Source: JAHFUS01 sp035689115 (GTDB lineage: Bacteria > Actinomycetota > Acidimicrobiia > Acidimicrobiales > GCA-2861595). Taken from it: a stretch of 64,000 nt of DNA. Shown piece after piece: positions 15,051 through 22,518 of the stretch. The notes under the pieces were generated by a model. It did no database searches. It had not been told where the DNA came from and saw only the letters and a program-made list of their open reading frames with translations. The position numbers and the translations under genes were made by a program. The stretch is taken from positions 1 through 64,000 of the forward strand of contig DASSMA010000029.1 of NCBI GenBank assembly GCA_035689115.1. The letters are read 5' to 3'. Numbering within the stretch: position 1 is the first letter of the stretch; the number at the start of each line of letters is the position of its first letter.

Positions 15051-15758
15051 ATGTCCTCGACCAACGCGCCCACCGAGCAGCCGATCAACATCATCCCGTC
15101 CGTCCTGCCCGCCGACTACGCCCGGCTGGGCGAGGAGCTCCAGGCGCTGGAGAAGGCGGGCGTCGACCGTGTCCAGTGGGACGTGATGGACGGCGTCTTC
15201 GTGCCCAACCTCACCTTCGGCCCCGACGTCATCAAATCGGTCCGGTCGTGGGTCGACGTGCCCTTCGAGGCCCACCTGATGGTGGCCGACCCCAACCCGA
15301 TGCTGGGAACGTGGGTGGACGCCGGCTGCGAGCTGATCATCGTGCACGCCGAGACGTGCCCCCACCTGCACCGCACCCTGGCCGCCATCCGCGACCTGGG
15401 TGCCAAGCCGGCGGTGGCGCTGAACCCCGCCACTCCCATCGAGGCGGTCAAGCACGTCGTCGACCTGCTCGACCTGCTGCTGGTGATGACGGTGAACCCC
15501 GGCTTCGGCGGCCAGGCCTACATCGCCACCATGGAGCCCAAGATCGCCGAGGCGGCCGCCCTGCTGCGCAACGCCGGCCACGAGGTGGCGCTGGAGGTCG
15601 ACGGCGGCATCAGCCCGTCCACCATCGCCGGCGCGGTGAAGGCCGGCGCCCGCGACCTCATCGCCGGCAGCGCCCTCTACCGCGACCCGGAGGGCCTGGA
15701 GCACGCCGTCACCGACCTGCGGGCCCGCGCCCACGCCGCGCTGGCCGAAGTCGCCTGA
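15051..15758 (+). CDS. rpe: Ribulose-phosphate 3-epimerase
   Basis: This 235-aa enzyme interconverts D-ribulose-5-phosphate and D-xylulose-5-phosphate in the Calvin cycle and pentose-phosphate pathway. The (beta/alpha)8 motifs are present: INIIPSVLPADYARLGEEL, DVMDGVFVPNLTFGP, FEAHLMV, MTVNPGFGGQ and EVDGGIS. Catalytic Asp residues (D44 and the one in VDGG) are kept. The position that is usually the first metal-ligand His (H-x-D-V-M-D) is Gln42 here (VQWDVMDG). Encoded immediately before prk, it supplies the ribulose-5-phosphate that Prk phosphorylates. The identification is firm; the substitution is the only oddity. Confidence 0.92.
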   Translation: MSSTNAPTEQPINIIPSVLPADYARLGEELQALEKAGVDRVQWDVMDGVFVPNLTFGPDVIKSVRSWVDVPFEAHLMVADPNPMLGTWVDAGCELIIVHAETCPHLHRTLAAIRDLGAKPAVALNPATPIEAVKHVVDLLDLLLVMTVNPGFGGQAYIATMEPKIAEAAALLRNAGHEVALEVDGGISPSTIAGAVKAGARDLIAGSALYRDPEGLEHAVTDLRARAHAALAEVA

Positions 15759-15779
15759 TCCCCCAACGGCGAGGACACG

Positions 15780-16736
15780 ATGCCCGACAAGCAGATCGCC
15801 ATCCAACGAGCCTGGCAGCGCGACAGCCGCACCCGGCCGGCCATGCTGGCCATCGCCGGCGACAGCGCGGCGGGCAAGACCACCCTCACCAAGGGCCTGG
15901 TCGACGCGCTGGGGGCGGCCCACTGCACGTCGATCTGCACCGACCACTACCACCGCTATGACCGTGAGGAGCGCAAGGGCAAGCCCTTCACGCCGCTCCA
16001 TCCCGACTGCAACTACATGGAGGTGATGGAGCAGCACCTCCAGCTGGTGGCGCTCGGCCAGCCGATCCTCCAGCCGACGTACCACCACTCCAACGGCACC
16101 CTCGGCCGGCCCATCCTGGTCGAGCCCCGCGACTACGTGATCATCGAGGGGCTGCTCCCGCTGTACTCGAAGCTGATGCGGGCCTGCTTCGACATCCGGG
16201 TGTACCTCGACCCGCCGGAGCCCATCCGCTACGCCTGGAAGATCAAGCGGGACACCACCAAGCGGGGCTACACCGAGGAGCAGGTCCGGGCCGACCTGGA
16301 GAAGCGCGAGCCCGAGTCGGCCAAGTACATCCGCTTCCAGCGGGCCTGCGCCGACATCGTGGTGCGCTTCGCCCCGATCGAGGAGCGGGGCGAGGACTCC
16401 AACGACCCGCTCAGCGCCACCCTGCTGCTGCGGCCCACGGTCTCGCACCCCGACCTGGCCAGCATCCTCACCGACGACACCCGCAAGGCCATCCACATGA
16501 AGCTGATCCGCGACGACGACGGCAAGCCGGTCGACGCGGTGCACATCCACGGGTACGCCGACCCGGAGATCACCGAGAAGGTGAAGCAGGCGATCTGGAA
16601 CCAGCTGGGCGTGGAGGACGCCCTGCCGGAGTCGCTCGGCGAGCTCGAGCCGGGCGGCGCCAAGAGCGAGCCGCTGGCCCTGACCCAGCTGCTCCTGCTC
16701 TACCACATGATCCAGGCCCGCCAGGCCTCCAACTGA
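15780..16736 (+). CDS. prk: Phosphoribulokinase
   Basis: This 318-aa enzyme makes ribulose-1,5-bisphosphate from ribulose-5-phosphate and ATP, the reaction specific to the Calvin cycle. The P-loop GDSAAGKTT is at residues 27-35. The substrate region includes CTDHYHRYDREERKGK and TPLHPDCNYMEVMEQHL, followed by YVIIEGLLPLYS and the basic segment WKIKRDTTKRGYT. It lies 21 nt after rpe, and its stop overlaps the apparent CTG start of ilvA. Its presence with cbbS and a carboxysome argues for genuine autotrophy. Confidence 0.95.
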   Translation: MPDKQIAIQRAWQRDSRTRPAMLAIAGDSAAGKTTLTKGLVDALGAAHCTSICTDHYHRYDREERKGKPFTPLHPDCNYMEVMEQHLQLVALGQPILQPTYHHSNGTLGRPILVEPRDYVIIEGLLPLYSKLMRACFDIRVYLDPPEPIRYAWKIKRDTTKRGYTEEQVRADLEKREPESAKYIRFQRACADIVVRFAPIEERGEDSNDPLSATLLLRPTVSHPDLASILTDDTRKAIHMKLIRDDDGKPVDAVHIHGYADPEITEKVKQAIWNQLGVEDALPESLGELEPGGAKSEPLALTQLLLLYHMIQARQASN

Positions 16737-17998
16737 GCACCGCCGACTCCTTCGAGCGCCCGTCGCCGGCCGACGTCCGGGCCGGCGCCGAGCGCCTGCG
16801 CGGCGTCGCCGTCCGCACGCCGCTGGAGCGCAGCCAGCGCCTGTCCGACGCGGTCGACGCCGACGTCTGGCTCAAGCGCGAGGACCTCCAGCCGGTGCGG
16901 TCCTACAAGCTGCGGGGCGCCTACAACTTCATCGCCTCGCTGTCCGACGAGGAGCGGGCGGCCGGCGTGGTGTGCGCCAGCGCCGGCAACCACGGCCAGG
17001 GCGTCGCCTTCACCTGCCGGCGCCTGGGCGTGCGCTGCCAGGTGGTGCTGCCCCGGACGACGCCCCGGCAGAAGCTCGAGCGCATCGTCGCCCTGGGCGG
17101 CGAGGTCACCGAGGTGGTCATGCAGGGGCACACCTACGACGACGCCCACCAGGCGGCGGTGGCCCTCGCCGCCTCGTCGGGCGCCGTGCTGGTGCCGCCG
17201 TTCGACCACCCGAAGGTGATCGCCGGCCAGGGCACGGTGGCCCTGGAGGTGTTCGAGCAGCTCCCGGCGCCGCCCGACCTCGTGGTCGTGCCCCTGGGCG
17301 GCGGCGGCCTGACGGCCGGCGTGGCGGTGATGGCCGCCGCCGCCGAGCCCCGGCCCCGGGTGGTCGGGGTGGAGCCGGCCGGCGCCCCCAGCATGCGGGC
17401 CGCCCTCGACGCCGGCGGCCCGGTCACCCTGCCGTCGATCGACGGGTTCGTCGACGGCGCCGCCGTGCGCCGGGCCGGCGACCTCACCTACGCCGTCGTG
17501 CGCGACCTGGTGGACGACGTGGTGGCGGTGGACGAGGGCAGCGTGTGCACCACCATGCTGGAGCTGTACCAGTCGGACGGGATCATCGCCGAGCCGGCCG
17601 GCGCCCTGTCGGTGGCCGCCCTGCGCGACGCGGTGAAGGTGACGCCCGGCTCCACGGTGGTGTGCATCGTGTCGGGCGGCAACAACGACGTGAGCCGCTA
17701 CGGCGAGATCGTGGAGCGCTCCCTCGTCCACGAGGGCCTGAAGCACTACTTCCTCGTGCAGTTCCCCCAGGAGCCGGGGGCGCTGCGGGGCTTCCTCGAC
17801 GGCGTGCTCGGCCCCACCGACGACATCACCCTGTTCGAGTACGTGAAGAAGAACAACCGGGAGACGGGGCCGGCGCTGGTGGGCATCGAGATCGCCGCCC
17901 GGGCCGACCTGGCGCCCCTCCTCGAGCGCATGTCGAGCAGCGGCCTCCACATCGAGCCGCTGGAGGCCGGCTCCCCGGCCTTCCGGTTCCTGGTCTAG
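16733..17998 (+). CDS. ilvA: Threonine ammonia-lyase with C-terminal ACT-like domain, CTG start
   Basis: This PLP enzyme deaminates threonine to 2-oxobutyrate, the entry to isoleucine biosynthesis (421 aa). It has the PLP lysine K59 in SYKLRGAYN, ASAGNHGQG, the glycine loop PLGGGGLTAG and a C-terminal regulatory ACT-like domain (YFLVQFPQEPGALRGFLD). Conserved sequence (RTPLERSQRLSDAVDADVWL, then KREDLQ) extends upstream of the first GTG (16895). No ATG, GTG or TTG is present in frame before that, so initiation at CTG 16733, within CTGA overlapping the prk stop, is the best supported choice. Coupling to prk links branched-chain amino-acid supply to carbon fixation. Confidence 0.9.
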   Translation: MSTADSFERPSPADVRAGAERLRGVAVRTPLERSQRLSDAVDADVWLKREDLQPVRSYKLRGAYNFIASLSDEERAAGVVCASAGNHGQGVAFTCRRLGVRCQVVLPRTTPRQKLERIVALGGEVTEVVMQGHTYDDAHQAAVALAASSGAVLVPPFDHPKVIAGQGTVALEVFEQLPAPPDLVVVPLGGGGLTAGVAVMAAAAEPRPRVVGVEPAGAPSMRAALDAGGPVTLPSIDGFVDGAAVRRAGDLTYAVVRDLVDDVVAVDEGSVCTTMLELYQSDGIIAEPAGALSVAALRDAVKVTPGSTVVCIVSGGNNDVSRYGEIVERSLVHEGLKHYFLVQFPQEPGALRGFLDGVLGPTDDITLFEYVKKNNRETGPALVGIEIAARADLAPLLERMSSSGLHIEPLEAGSPAFRFLV

Positions 17999-18000
17999 CC

Positions 18001-18049
18001 GACTGACATGCAGAACGCGGCGAAATTCGCCGCGTTCTGCATGTCAGTC
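18001..18049. terminator. Perfect 24-bp palindrome, bidirectional terminator
   Basis: GACTGACATGCAGAACGCGG plus CGAA (18001-18024) is perfectly complementary to 18026-18049 with a single central base. It lies between convergent ilvA and the membrane-protein gene and includes the latter's stop codon. Such a long flawless stem is a strong terminator and may also mark RNase processing. Confidence 0.85.
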
Positions 18050-18487
18050 CTCGGGGGCGGCTGACGACCAGTAGGTGACCACCCACAGGATGCCCACGAC
18101 CAGCACCACCAGGCCGGGCAGGGTGTGCCAGACCATGATCTTGTTGGTGGTGAGGCCGTTGCGGGCGTCGCGCACCAGGGGCAGGTGGGTGGCGGTCATC
18201 CACAGCCCGGCGAGGGCGATGACGCCGCCGGCGACCAGCGGGAAGAGGCTCTCGCCCCCGCCGGCCGGCTTCCGGGACCGCACAAGCATGGCGACGGCCA
18301 TGCCGATCATGAGCAGGCCCGGGACGACGTGGTCGGCGACCTCGTTCTTGCCGGCGGCGTTGAGGTCGGGGCCGAGGCCGACGTAGGGAGCGAGCAGCGC
18401 CCACACGCCGACGATCAAAGCGATGACCGGCAGGGCCGCCTTCAGGCCGCCGCCCGTGCGCTCCGGCGCCCCTTTCGCCGTTGTCAC
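18044..18487 (-). CDS. Small four-helix membrane protein
   Basis: This is a 147-aa protein with about four transmembrane segments (LPVIALIVGVWALLAPYVG, HVVPGLLMIGMAVAMLV, LFPLVAGGVIALAGLWM, WHTLPGLVVLVVGILWVV) and short polar loops. The pattern resembles SPW-repeat-like membrane proteins of actinobacteria (a WALLAPYVG segment), but I cannot name a function. Its stop lies inside the long palindrome shared with ilvA. It is 7 nt downstream of the Sec-type ATPase gene and could be the last gene of that operon. Confidence 0.75.
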   Translation of the reverse strand: MTTAKGAPERTGGGLKAALPVIALIVGVWALLAPYVGLGPDLNAAGKNEVADHVVPGLLMIGMAVAMLVRSRKPAGGGESLFPLVAGGVIALAGLWMTATHLPLVRDARNGLTTNKIMVWHTLPGLVVLVVGILWVVTYWSSAAPED

Positions 18488-18494
18488 CGACGCG

Positions 18495-19232
18495 TTACGC
18501 CGGCACCGGGAGGAGGCTGCGGGCCAGCCGGCAGAGGGCCTGCACGGCCGGCGAGTCCGGCGCCAGGTCGAGCGGGGCCACGCCCTTGCGGTCGGCCTCG
18601 ACGATGGCAGGGTCGTCGGGGACGACGACGACCTCGACCCCGGCGAACTCCCGCTCCAGCCAGGCGTGGTCGTCGGCCGTGCGCACGCGGCTGGCCACGA
18701 CGATCAGGCGGCCGAGCTGCTTCTCCCGGGCCAGGTCGGCGGCCCGCTGGCCGACCTCGATGGACTTGGGGGTGGGTTCGACGACGACGAGCACGGCGTC
18801 GACCCGCTGCTCGCCCAGGCGGGTGAGCGTGCCGATGCCCGCCTCCATGTCGGCGATGACGGTGAGACCTTCGAAATCAGCGGATCCGAGCAACTGCTCG
18901 GGGGAGAGCCCACATCAGGCTCAGCCGGGTTCGGGGTTCTCGATGCGGGTGACCACCGCCAGGCGCACACCGTCCGGGGCATCGGAACCGAAGCGGTCGA
19001 TGAGCTCCTCCCACCCGGGGGCGTGCTCCTCGCCGCCCTCCTCGAGGGACTCCCGCATGGCCATGAGCCGCTCGGTTTCGAGATCGCCCACGCCGAGGGA
19101 GATGCCCAGGTTGGGATTGGAGTCGCAGTCGAGGGCGACCACGGACAGGCCGTGGCGCGCCAGGGTGCGGGCGACGATGGCGGAGGTGGTGGTCTTCCCC
19201 GAGCCCCCCTTGCCGACGACTGCAACCCTCAT
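18495..19232 (-). CDS. CooC/MinD-type ATPase with two in-frame TGA codons (probable selenoprotein)
   Basis: This is a deviant Walker-A P-loop ATPase (VGKGGSGKTTT, residues 6-16) of the SIMIBI/CooC type. The reading frame is broken by TGA at codons 104 and 106 (18923-18921 and 18917-18915), giving PEPG-U-A-U-CGLSPEQLL. It then continues in the same frame with fully family-like sequence (LTVIADMEAGIGTLTRL, VDAVLVVVEPTPKSIEVG) to a TAA at 18497-18495, 245 residues in all. CooC metallochaperones bind metal through a C-x-C at this point (C112/C114 in the Carboxydothermus protein), so both TGA codons replace expected cysteines. A SECIS-like hairpin follows. ATG 19232 overlaps the upstream paralogue's stop (ATGA). 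Alternatives are a pseudogene or two split ORFs (TTG 18893); the exact placement of the TGAs and the intact rest argue for selenocysteine. It probably inserts a metal into an unidentified enzyme. Confidence 0.75.
18886..18901 (-). promoter_or_regulatory. Candidate bacterial SECIS hairpin
   Basis: On the coding strand CCGAGC-AGTT-GCTCGG forms a perfect 6-bp stem with a 4-nt loop. The loop starts 19 nt after the second TGA and 25 nt after the first. Bacterial SECIS elements place a small loop with a G in the first two positions about 16-37 nt after UGA (17 nt in E. coli fdhF). The AGUU loop fits this rule; no bulged U is seen. Confidence 0.6.
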
Positions 19233-19990
19233 CCGATGCGCTCCTCGCTCAGCTGCTCGACCAGTGATTCTACCGCCCGCACGGCCTCTGAGTCCGGAGC
19301 CATGTCGATAGGTGCGGCCATCTTCTGCTCGGCCTCGGCCAGCGCCTCGTCCCAGGGCACGGCGCCGACGACCTCGAGGCCGGTCCTGCGGGCCACCGTC
19401 TCCACGTCGCCGTCCTCCCGCACCTTGTTGGCGACGGCCACGATGCGGCGGGGATGGTTCTCGTCCAGGGCCAGGCGGGCCAGCCGGCGGGCGGTGAGCA
19501 GGGACTTGGCGGTGGGCTCGACGACGACGAGCACGAGGCGGGCGTAGTCGCCCCAGCCGTTGAACGGCTGGCGGGTGCCGCCGGGCAGGTCGCCGACCAC
19601 GTTCCAGCGGCCGTCGGGCAGCTCGCGCACGATCTGGCGCCACACGAACTGCGACTTGAACAGGGCGCGGGTCTGGCCCCGGTGCTTGCCGAACTGGAGG
19701 AACCGCACGCCGTCGGGGGCGGTGACGGCGTAGCGGTCCACGGCCTCGGAGGCGGTGAGGCCCGTGCGGAGGCGGAAGCGGGGGCCCTGCTCGCCCTCGG
19801 CCCGCTCCTCGATGGCGTCCTCGGGGATGGGCGCGTCGTCGATGGGCAGTCCCAGCGAGTAGGCGAGCCCCGGCAGCGGGTCGGAGTCGAGGGCCAGCAC
19901 CGGGTGGCCCTGCCTGGCCAGGGCCCGGCAGAAGGTGCCGGCGATCGCCGACTTGCCCACGCCGCCCTTGCCCACGAACGCAATCCTCAT
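19229..19990 (-). CDS. CooC/MinD-type P-loop ATPase (paralogue without C-x-C)
   Basis: This is a 253-aa paralogue of the following ATPase. It starts MRIAFVGKGGVGKSAIAGTF with the deviant Walker A of MinD/CooC proteins, continues ALDSDPLPGLAYSLG, and shares the C-terminal VLVVVEPTAKSLLTARRL and APIDMAPDSEAVRAV blocks. The region where its neighbour has U-A-U-C is instead GKHRGQTRALFKSQFVW, without cysteine. The pair might form a heterodimer in which only one subunit carries the metal site. It overlaps both neighbours by 4 nt (ATGA each side), so the three genes are a tight translational unit. The function is inferred as a metallo-cofactor maturation or carrier ATPase. Confidence 0.8.
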   Translation of the reverse strand: MRIAFVGKGGVGKSAIAGTFCRALARQGHPVLALDSDPLPGLAYSLGLPIDDAPIPEDAIEERAEGEQGPRFRLRTGLTASEAVDRYAVTAPDGVRFLQFGKHRGQTRALFKSQFVWRQIVRELPDGRWNVVGDLPGGTRQPFNGWGDYARLVLVVVEPTAKSLLTARRLARLALDENHPRRIVAVANKVREDGDVETVARRTGLEVVGAVPWDEALAEAEQKMAAPIDMAPDSEAVRAVESLVEQLSEERIG

Positions 19991-21516
19991 CCGTCGTCTT
20001 CCTCCGTCTCCACGCCGTCGCCGGCCATTCTCCCTCGTCCCGACGTCCACCACGCGCCCAGGCAGAGAAAGGCCAGGCAGGCCAGGCCGAACGCCGCCGG
20101 CCACCGGACCGCCTTCGACGTGGTGGTGGTCGAGACCGTCACCGGCGCGGCGGCGATGTCCTGCCGGGCGGTGTCCACCACGCCGAGCCGGGTGTCGGTC
20201 CACACGGCGAGCGCCGCCGTCTTCGTGCTGGCCAGCCCGAGCCGGGACCCGAAGTCGGCCTCCAGCTTGGAGTTGGCGATGAAACCGACCCGCGAGTCGA
20301 ACGGCGCCGACGACACCCGGATGTTCTCGAAGCTCTTGCCCCGGTTCCGCGAGATGGCCAGTTCGGCGTCGGTGAGGATGTTGCGGGGGTCCCGCCGGCG
20401 GTCGAGGAACAGCACGTCGAGCCGGCCGTCGGGCGCCACCGAGAGCCGGGGCATGTACTGGTCGGTGCCGTCCTTCAGGGGGTTGGTGTTGGCCCTGACG
20501 GGCGGCTCCCACGTGGCGCCGCCGTCGTCGGAGCGGCGGACCAGCACGTCGAGGTCGCCGTTGCGCCCGTCGGCCCACGCCGCGTAGAGGGTGCGGCCGG
20601 GGCCGGCGGCGAGGGCCGGGAACTCGGGCAGGAAGACGAGGAAGCGCTTGGTGGGCACCACGCCGGCGTCGACCTCGACGCCCTTGCCGAAGGTCTTCCC
20701 TCCGTCCTTCGAGACGCTCACGACCAGCGTGAACGTGCCGTCCCACACCGGGCCGTCGAGGTTCAGGAAGTCCCGGCTGTCGTTCCCGAAGTCCTCGTAG
20801 AGCACGACCAGGTTGCCGGCGGCGTCGACCACGGGGCTGGCGGCCGCCACCCGCATGCGGTCGGCGTCGCTCACCTGGACCGGTTCCGAGAACGTGCGGC
20901 CGCCGTCGGTGGACGTGGCGGCGACGATGGGGCTCGGATAGCCGACGATGGCGTAGGGCGCCACGTCGCCCACCTTGAGCCAGGTGAGGTGCACGGCGCC
21001 GGTGCGGCCCACCACGATCCGGGCCTGGAAGGACAGGGCGCCGGCGACCCTCACAGGATCCGCCAGGGTGCGGCCGCCGTCGCTCGAGCGGGCCACCCAG
21101 AGGTTGTCGGGCCGGTTGCCGTTGCCCTGGAGGTTCACGTAGGAGACGTAGAGCGTGCCGTCGGGGGCGAAGGCGGCGTCGGGGGCGAAGGGCCGGTCGA
21201 GACCGGCAGGGAGGGGCAGCACGGTGGTCTGGTAGGCGCGGCCGCCGTCGAAGCTGACCTCGAGGGCGGCCGAGAACCCCGGCTGGTCCTGGCGGTGCGA
21301 CACCACGACGTTGGCAGGGTCCCTGGGGTTGCGGGCCAGGCTGGGGGAGTTGTTGGCGTCGATGATGCCCCCGGCGTTGGCGAACACGTTCTCCCCGACG
21401 GCCAGGCTCGTGTCGGTGTCGACCAGCAGCACGGCGGCGGCGACGGCGAGGGCGGCGAACGCCGCAGCGAGGACGGCGAGCAGCGGCCGGCGCCCCGTTC
21501 CCCCACGTCGTGTCAC
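19987..21516 (-). CDS. Membrane-anchored BNR/sialidase-like beta-propeller protein
   Basis: This 509-aa protein has an N-terminal signal or anchor helix (LLAVLAAAFAALAVAAAVLL), an extracytoplasmic propeller with repeated Asp-box-like S-x-D-G-G-x-T motifs (SSDGGRTL, STDGGRTF, SKDGGKTF, SDDGGATW) and a C-terminal transmembrane segment (WPAAFGLACLAFLCLGAWW) with an acidic cytoplasmic tail. True sialidase catalytic residues are not evident. It is the first gene of an operon with two CooC-like ATPases, an association I do not recognise. The GTG 21516 start is preceded by a TAGAGT -10-like sequence. Confidence 0.8.
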   Translation of the reverse strand: MTRRGGTGRRPLLAVLAAAFAALAVAAAVLLVDTDTSLAVGENVFANAGGIIDANNSPSLARNPRDPANVVVSHRQDQPGFSAALEVSFDGGRAYQTTVLPLPAGLDRPFAPDAAFAPDGTLYVSYVNLQGNGNRPDNLWVARSSDGGRTLADPVRVAGALSFQARIVVGRTGAVHLTWLKVGDVAPYAIVGYPSPIVAATSTDGGRTFSEPVQVSDADRMRVAAASPVVDAAGNLVVLYEDFGNDSRDFLNLDGPVWDGTFTLVVSVSKDGGKTFGKGVEVDAGVVPTKRFLVFLPEFPALAAGPGRTLYAAWADGRNGDLDVLVRRSDDGGATWEPPVRANTNPLKDGTDQYMPRLSVAPDGRLDVLFLDRRRDPRNILTDAELAISRNRGKSFENIRVSSAPFDSRVGFIANSKLEADFGSRLGLASTKTAALAVWTDTRLGVVDTARQDIAAAPVTVSTTTTSKAVRWPAAFGLACLAFLCLGAWWTSGRGRMAGDGVETEEDDG

Positions 21517-21587
21517 GACATCCGACTCTACCGGTTCACATAAGTGTGACGGAGGTCACGGCGGAGTTCGGGCAGGCGAGAGTCTCT

Positions 21588-22517
21588 CTAGAACGCCTTC
21601 ATGATGGCGCCCATGGCGGGGCCGAGGACGATCACCAGCACCGCCGGGAAGATGAAGGCCACCAGGGGGAAGAGGATCTTCACCGGCAGCTTGCCGGCGG
21701 TCTCCCGGGCCCGGGCCCGGCGCCGGCTGCGCATCTCCCTGGCCTGGGTGTGGAGGATGCGCCCGAGGGGCATGCCCAGCGAGTCGGCCTGGGTCAGGGC
21801 CAGCACGAAGTTCGACAGGTCGGGGACCTCGGTGCGGCGCTTCAGGTTCTGGAGCGCCTCCCGCCGGGGGAGCCCCAGCTCCATCTCCTTGAGCGTGCGC
21901 GACAGCTCCTCGGCCAGGGCGGAGTCGAAGTGCTCGCAGACGACGGCGAGGGCGCCCTCGAAGCCGACGCCGGCCTCGACCGAGATGGCGAGCAGGTCCA
22001 CCACGTCGGGGAGGTCCTTCAGGATGGCGGCCTGCCGCTCGCCCACCTTGCGGTTCAGCCAGCTGGCGGGGGCGAGGAAGCCGACGGCCGGGAACAGCAC
22101 GAGGATCAGGGTCGCCTTGCTCGTGTCGAGGGACAGCAGCGTGACCCCCAGCACCGCCACCAGCAGGCCTCCGGCGGTGGCCGCCGCCTGACCGGCGACG
22201 AATTCCTCCGACCGCACGGACGACGACAGCCCGGCCAGGAGGAGCTTGTGGTGCACCTGGGCCAGGTAGTTGCCCGGCGTGAGCGAGGTGACCCAGCCGG
22301 CCACGGTGGAGCCGACCGGGCGGAGGACCCGGCTCAGGAACGGCTGGCGCATGCGCTTGGTGAACTCGTCCTCCGCCTCGCCGGACAGGTCGTCGAGGTC
22401 GAGCTCGCGGAGGTAGGCGGCGGCGTCGCCGGCCACCCGGCGGCGGGTCACGCCGGCGGCCACGGTGGCCACCCCGCCCACGCAGACGGCGACGGCGGCG
22501 AGAAGCATCACGTTCAT
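21588..22517 (-). CDS. tadC: Tad pilus inner-membrane platform protein TadC
   Basis: This 309-aa type II secretion F-domain protein has an N-terminal TM helix, a central pair and a C-terminal pair (LVAFIFPAVLVIVLGPAMG). The conserved cytoplasmic segment runs LPDVVDLLAISVEAGVGFEG to LGMPLGRILHTQAREMR. With TadB it forms the platform on which the TadA ATPase acts during pilus extension and retraction. It is the last gene of the tadZ-tadA-tadB-tadC block, 1 nt after tadB. Confidence 0.9.
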   Translation of the reverse strand: MNVMLLAAVAVCVGGVATVAAGVTRRRVAGDAAAYLRELDLDDLSGEAEDEFTKRMRQPFLSRVLRPVGSTVAGWVTSLTPGNYLAQVHHKLLLAGLSSSVRSEEFVAGQAAATAGGLLVAVLGVTLLSLDTSKATLILVLFPAVGFLAPASWLNRKVGERQAAILKDLPDVVDLLAISVEAGVGFEGALAVVCEHFDSALAEELSRTLKEMELGLPRREALQNLKRRTEVPDLSNFVLALTQADSLGMPLGRILHTQAREMRSRRRARARETAGKLPVKILFPLVAFIFPAVLVIVLGPAMGAIMKAF

Positions 22518-22518
22518 C

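Noticed and set aside
16895..17998. Threonine ammonia-lyase starting at GTG 16895
   Set aside because: This start would remove RTPLERSQRLSDAVDADVWL and KREDLQ, conserved sequence just before the PLP lysine motif.
18495..18893. Independent gene starting at TTG 18893
   Set aside because: It would be only the C-terminal half of a CooC-like ATPase without a P-loop. The codons before it, through both TGAs, continue the family sequence in the same frame.
18495..19990. The CooC/MinD-like ATPases as the carboxysome McdA
   Set aside because: Their P-loop and C-x-C/U-x-U region fit CooC-type metallochaperones, and they are in a separate operon on the other strand 13 kb from the putative McdB.
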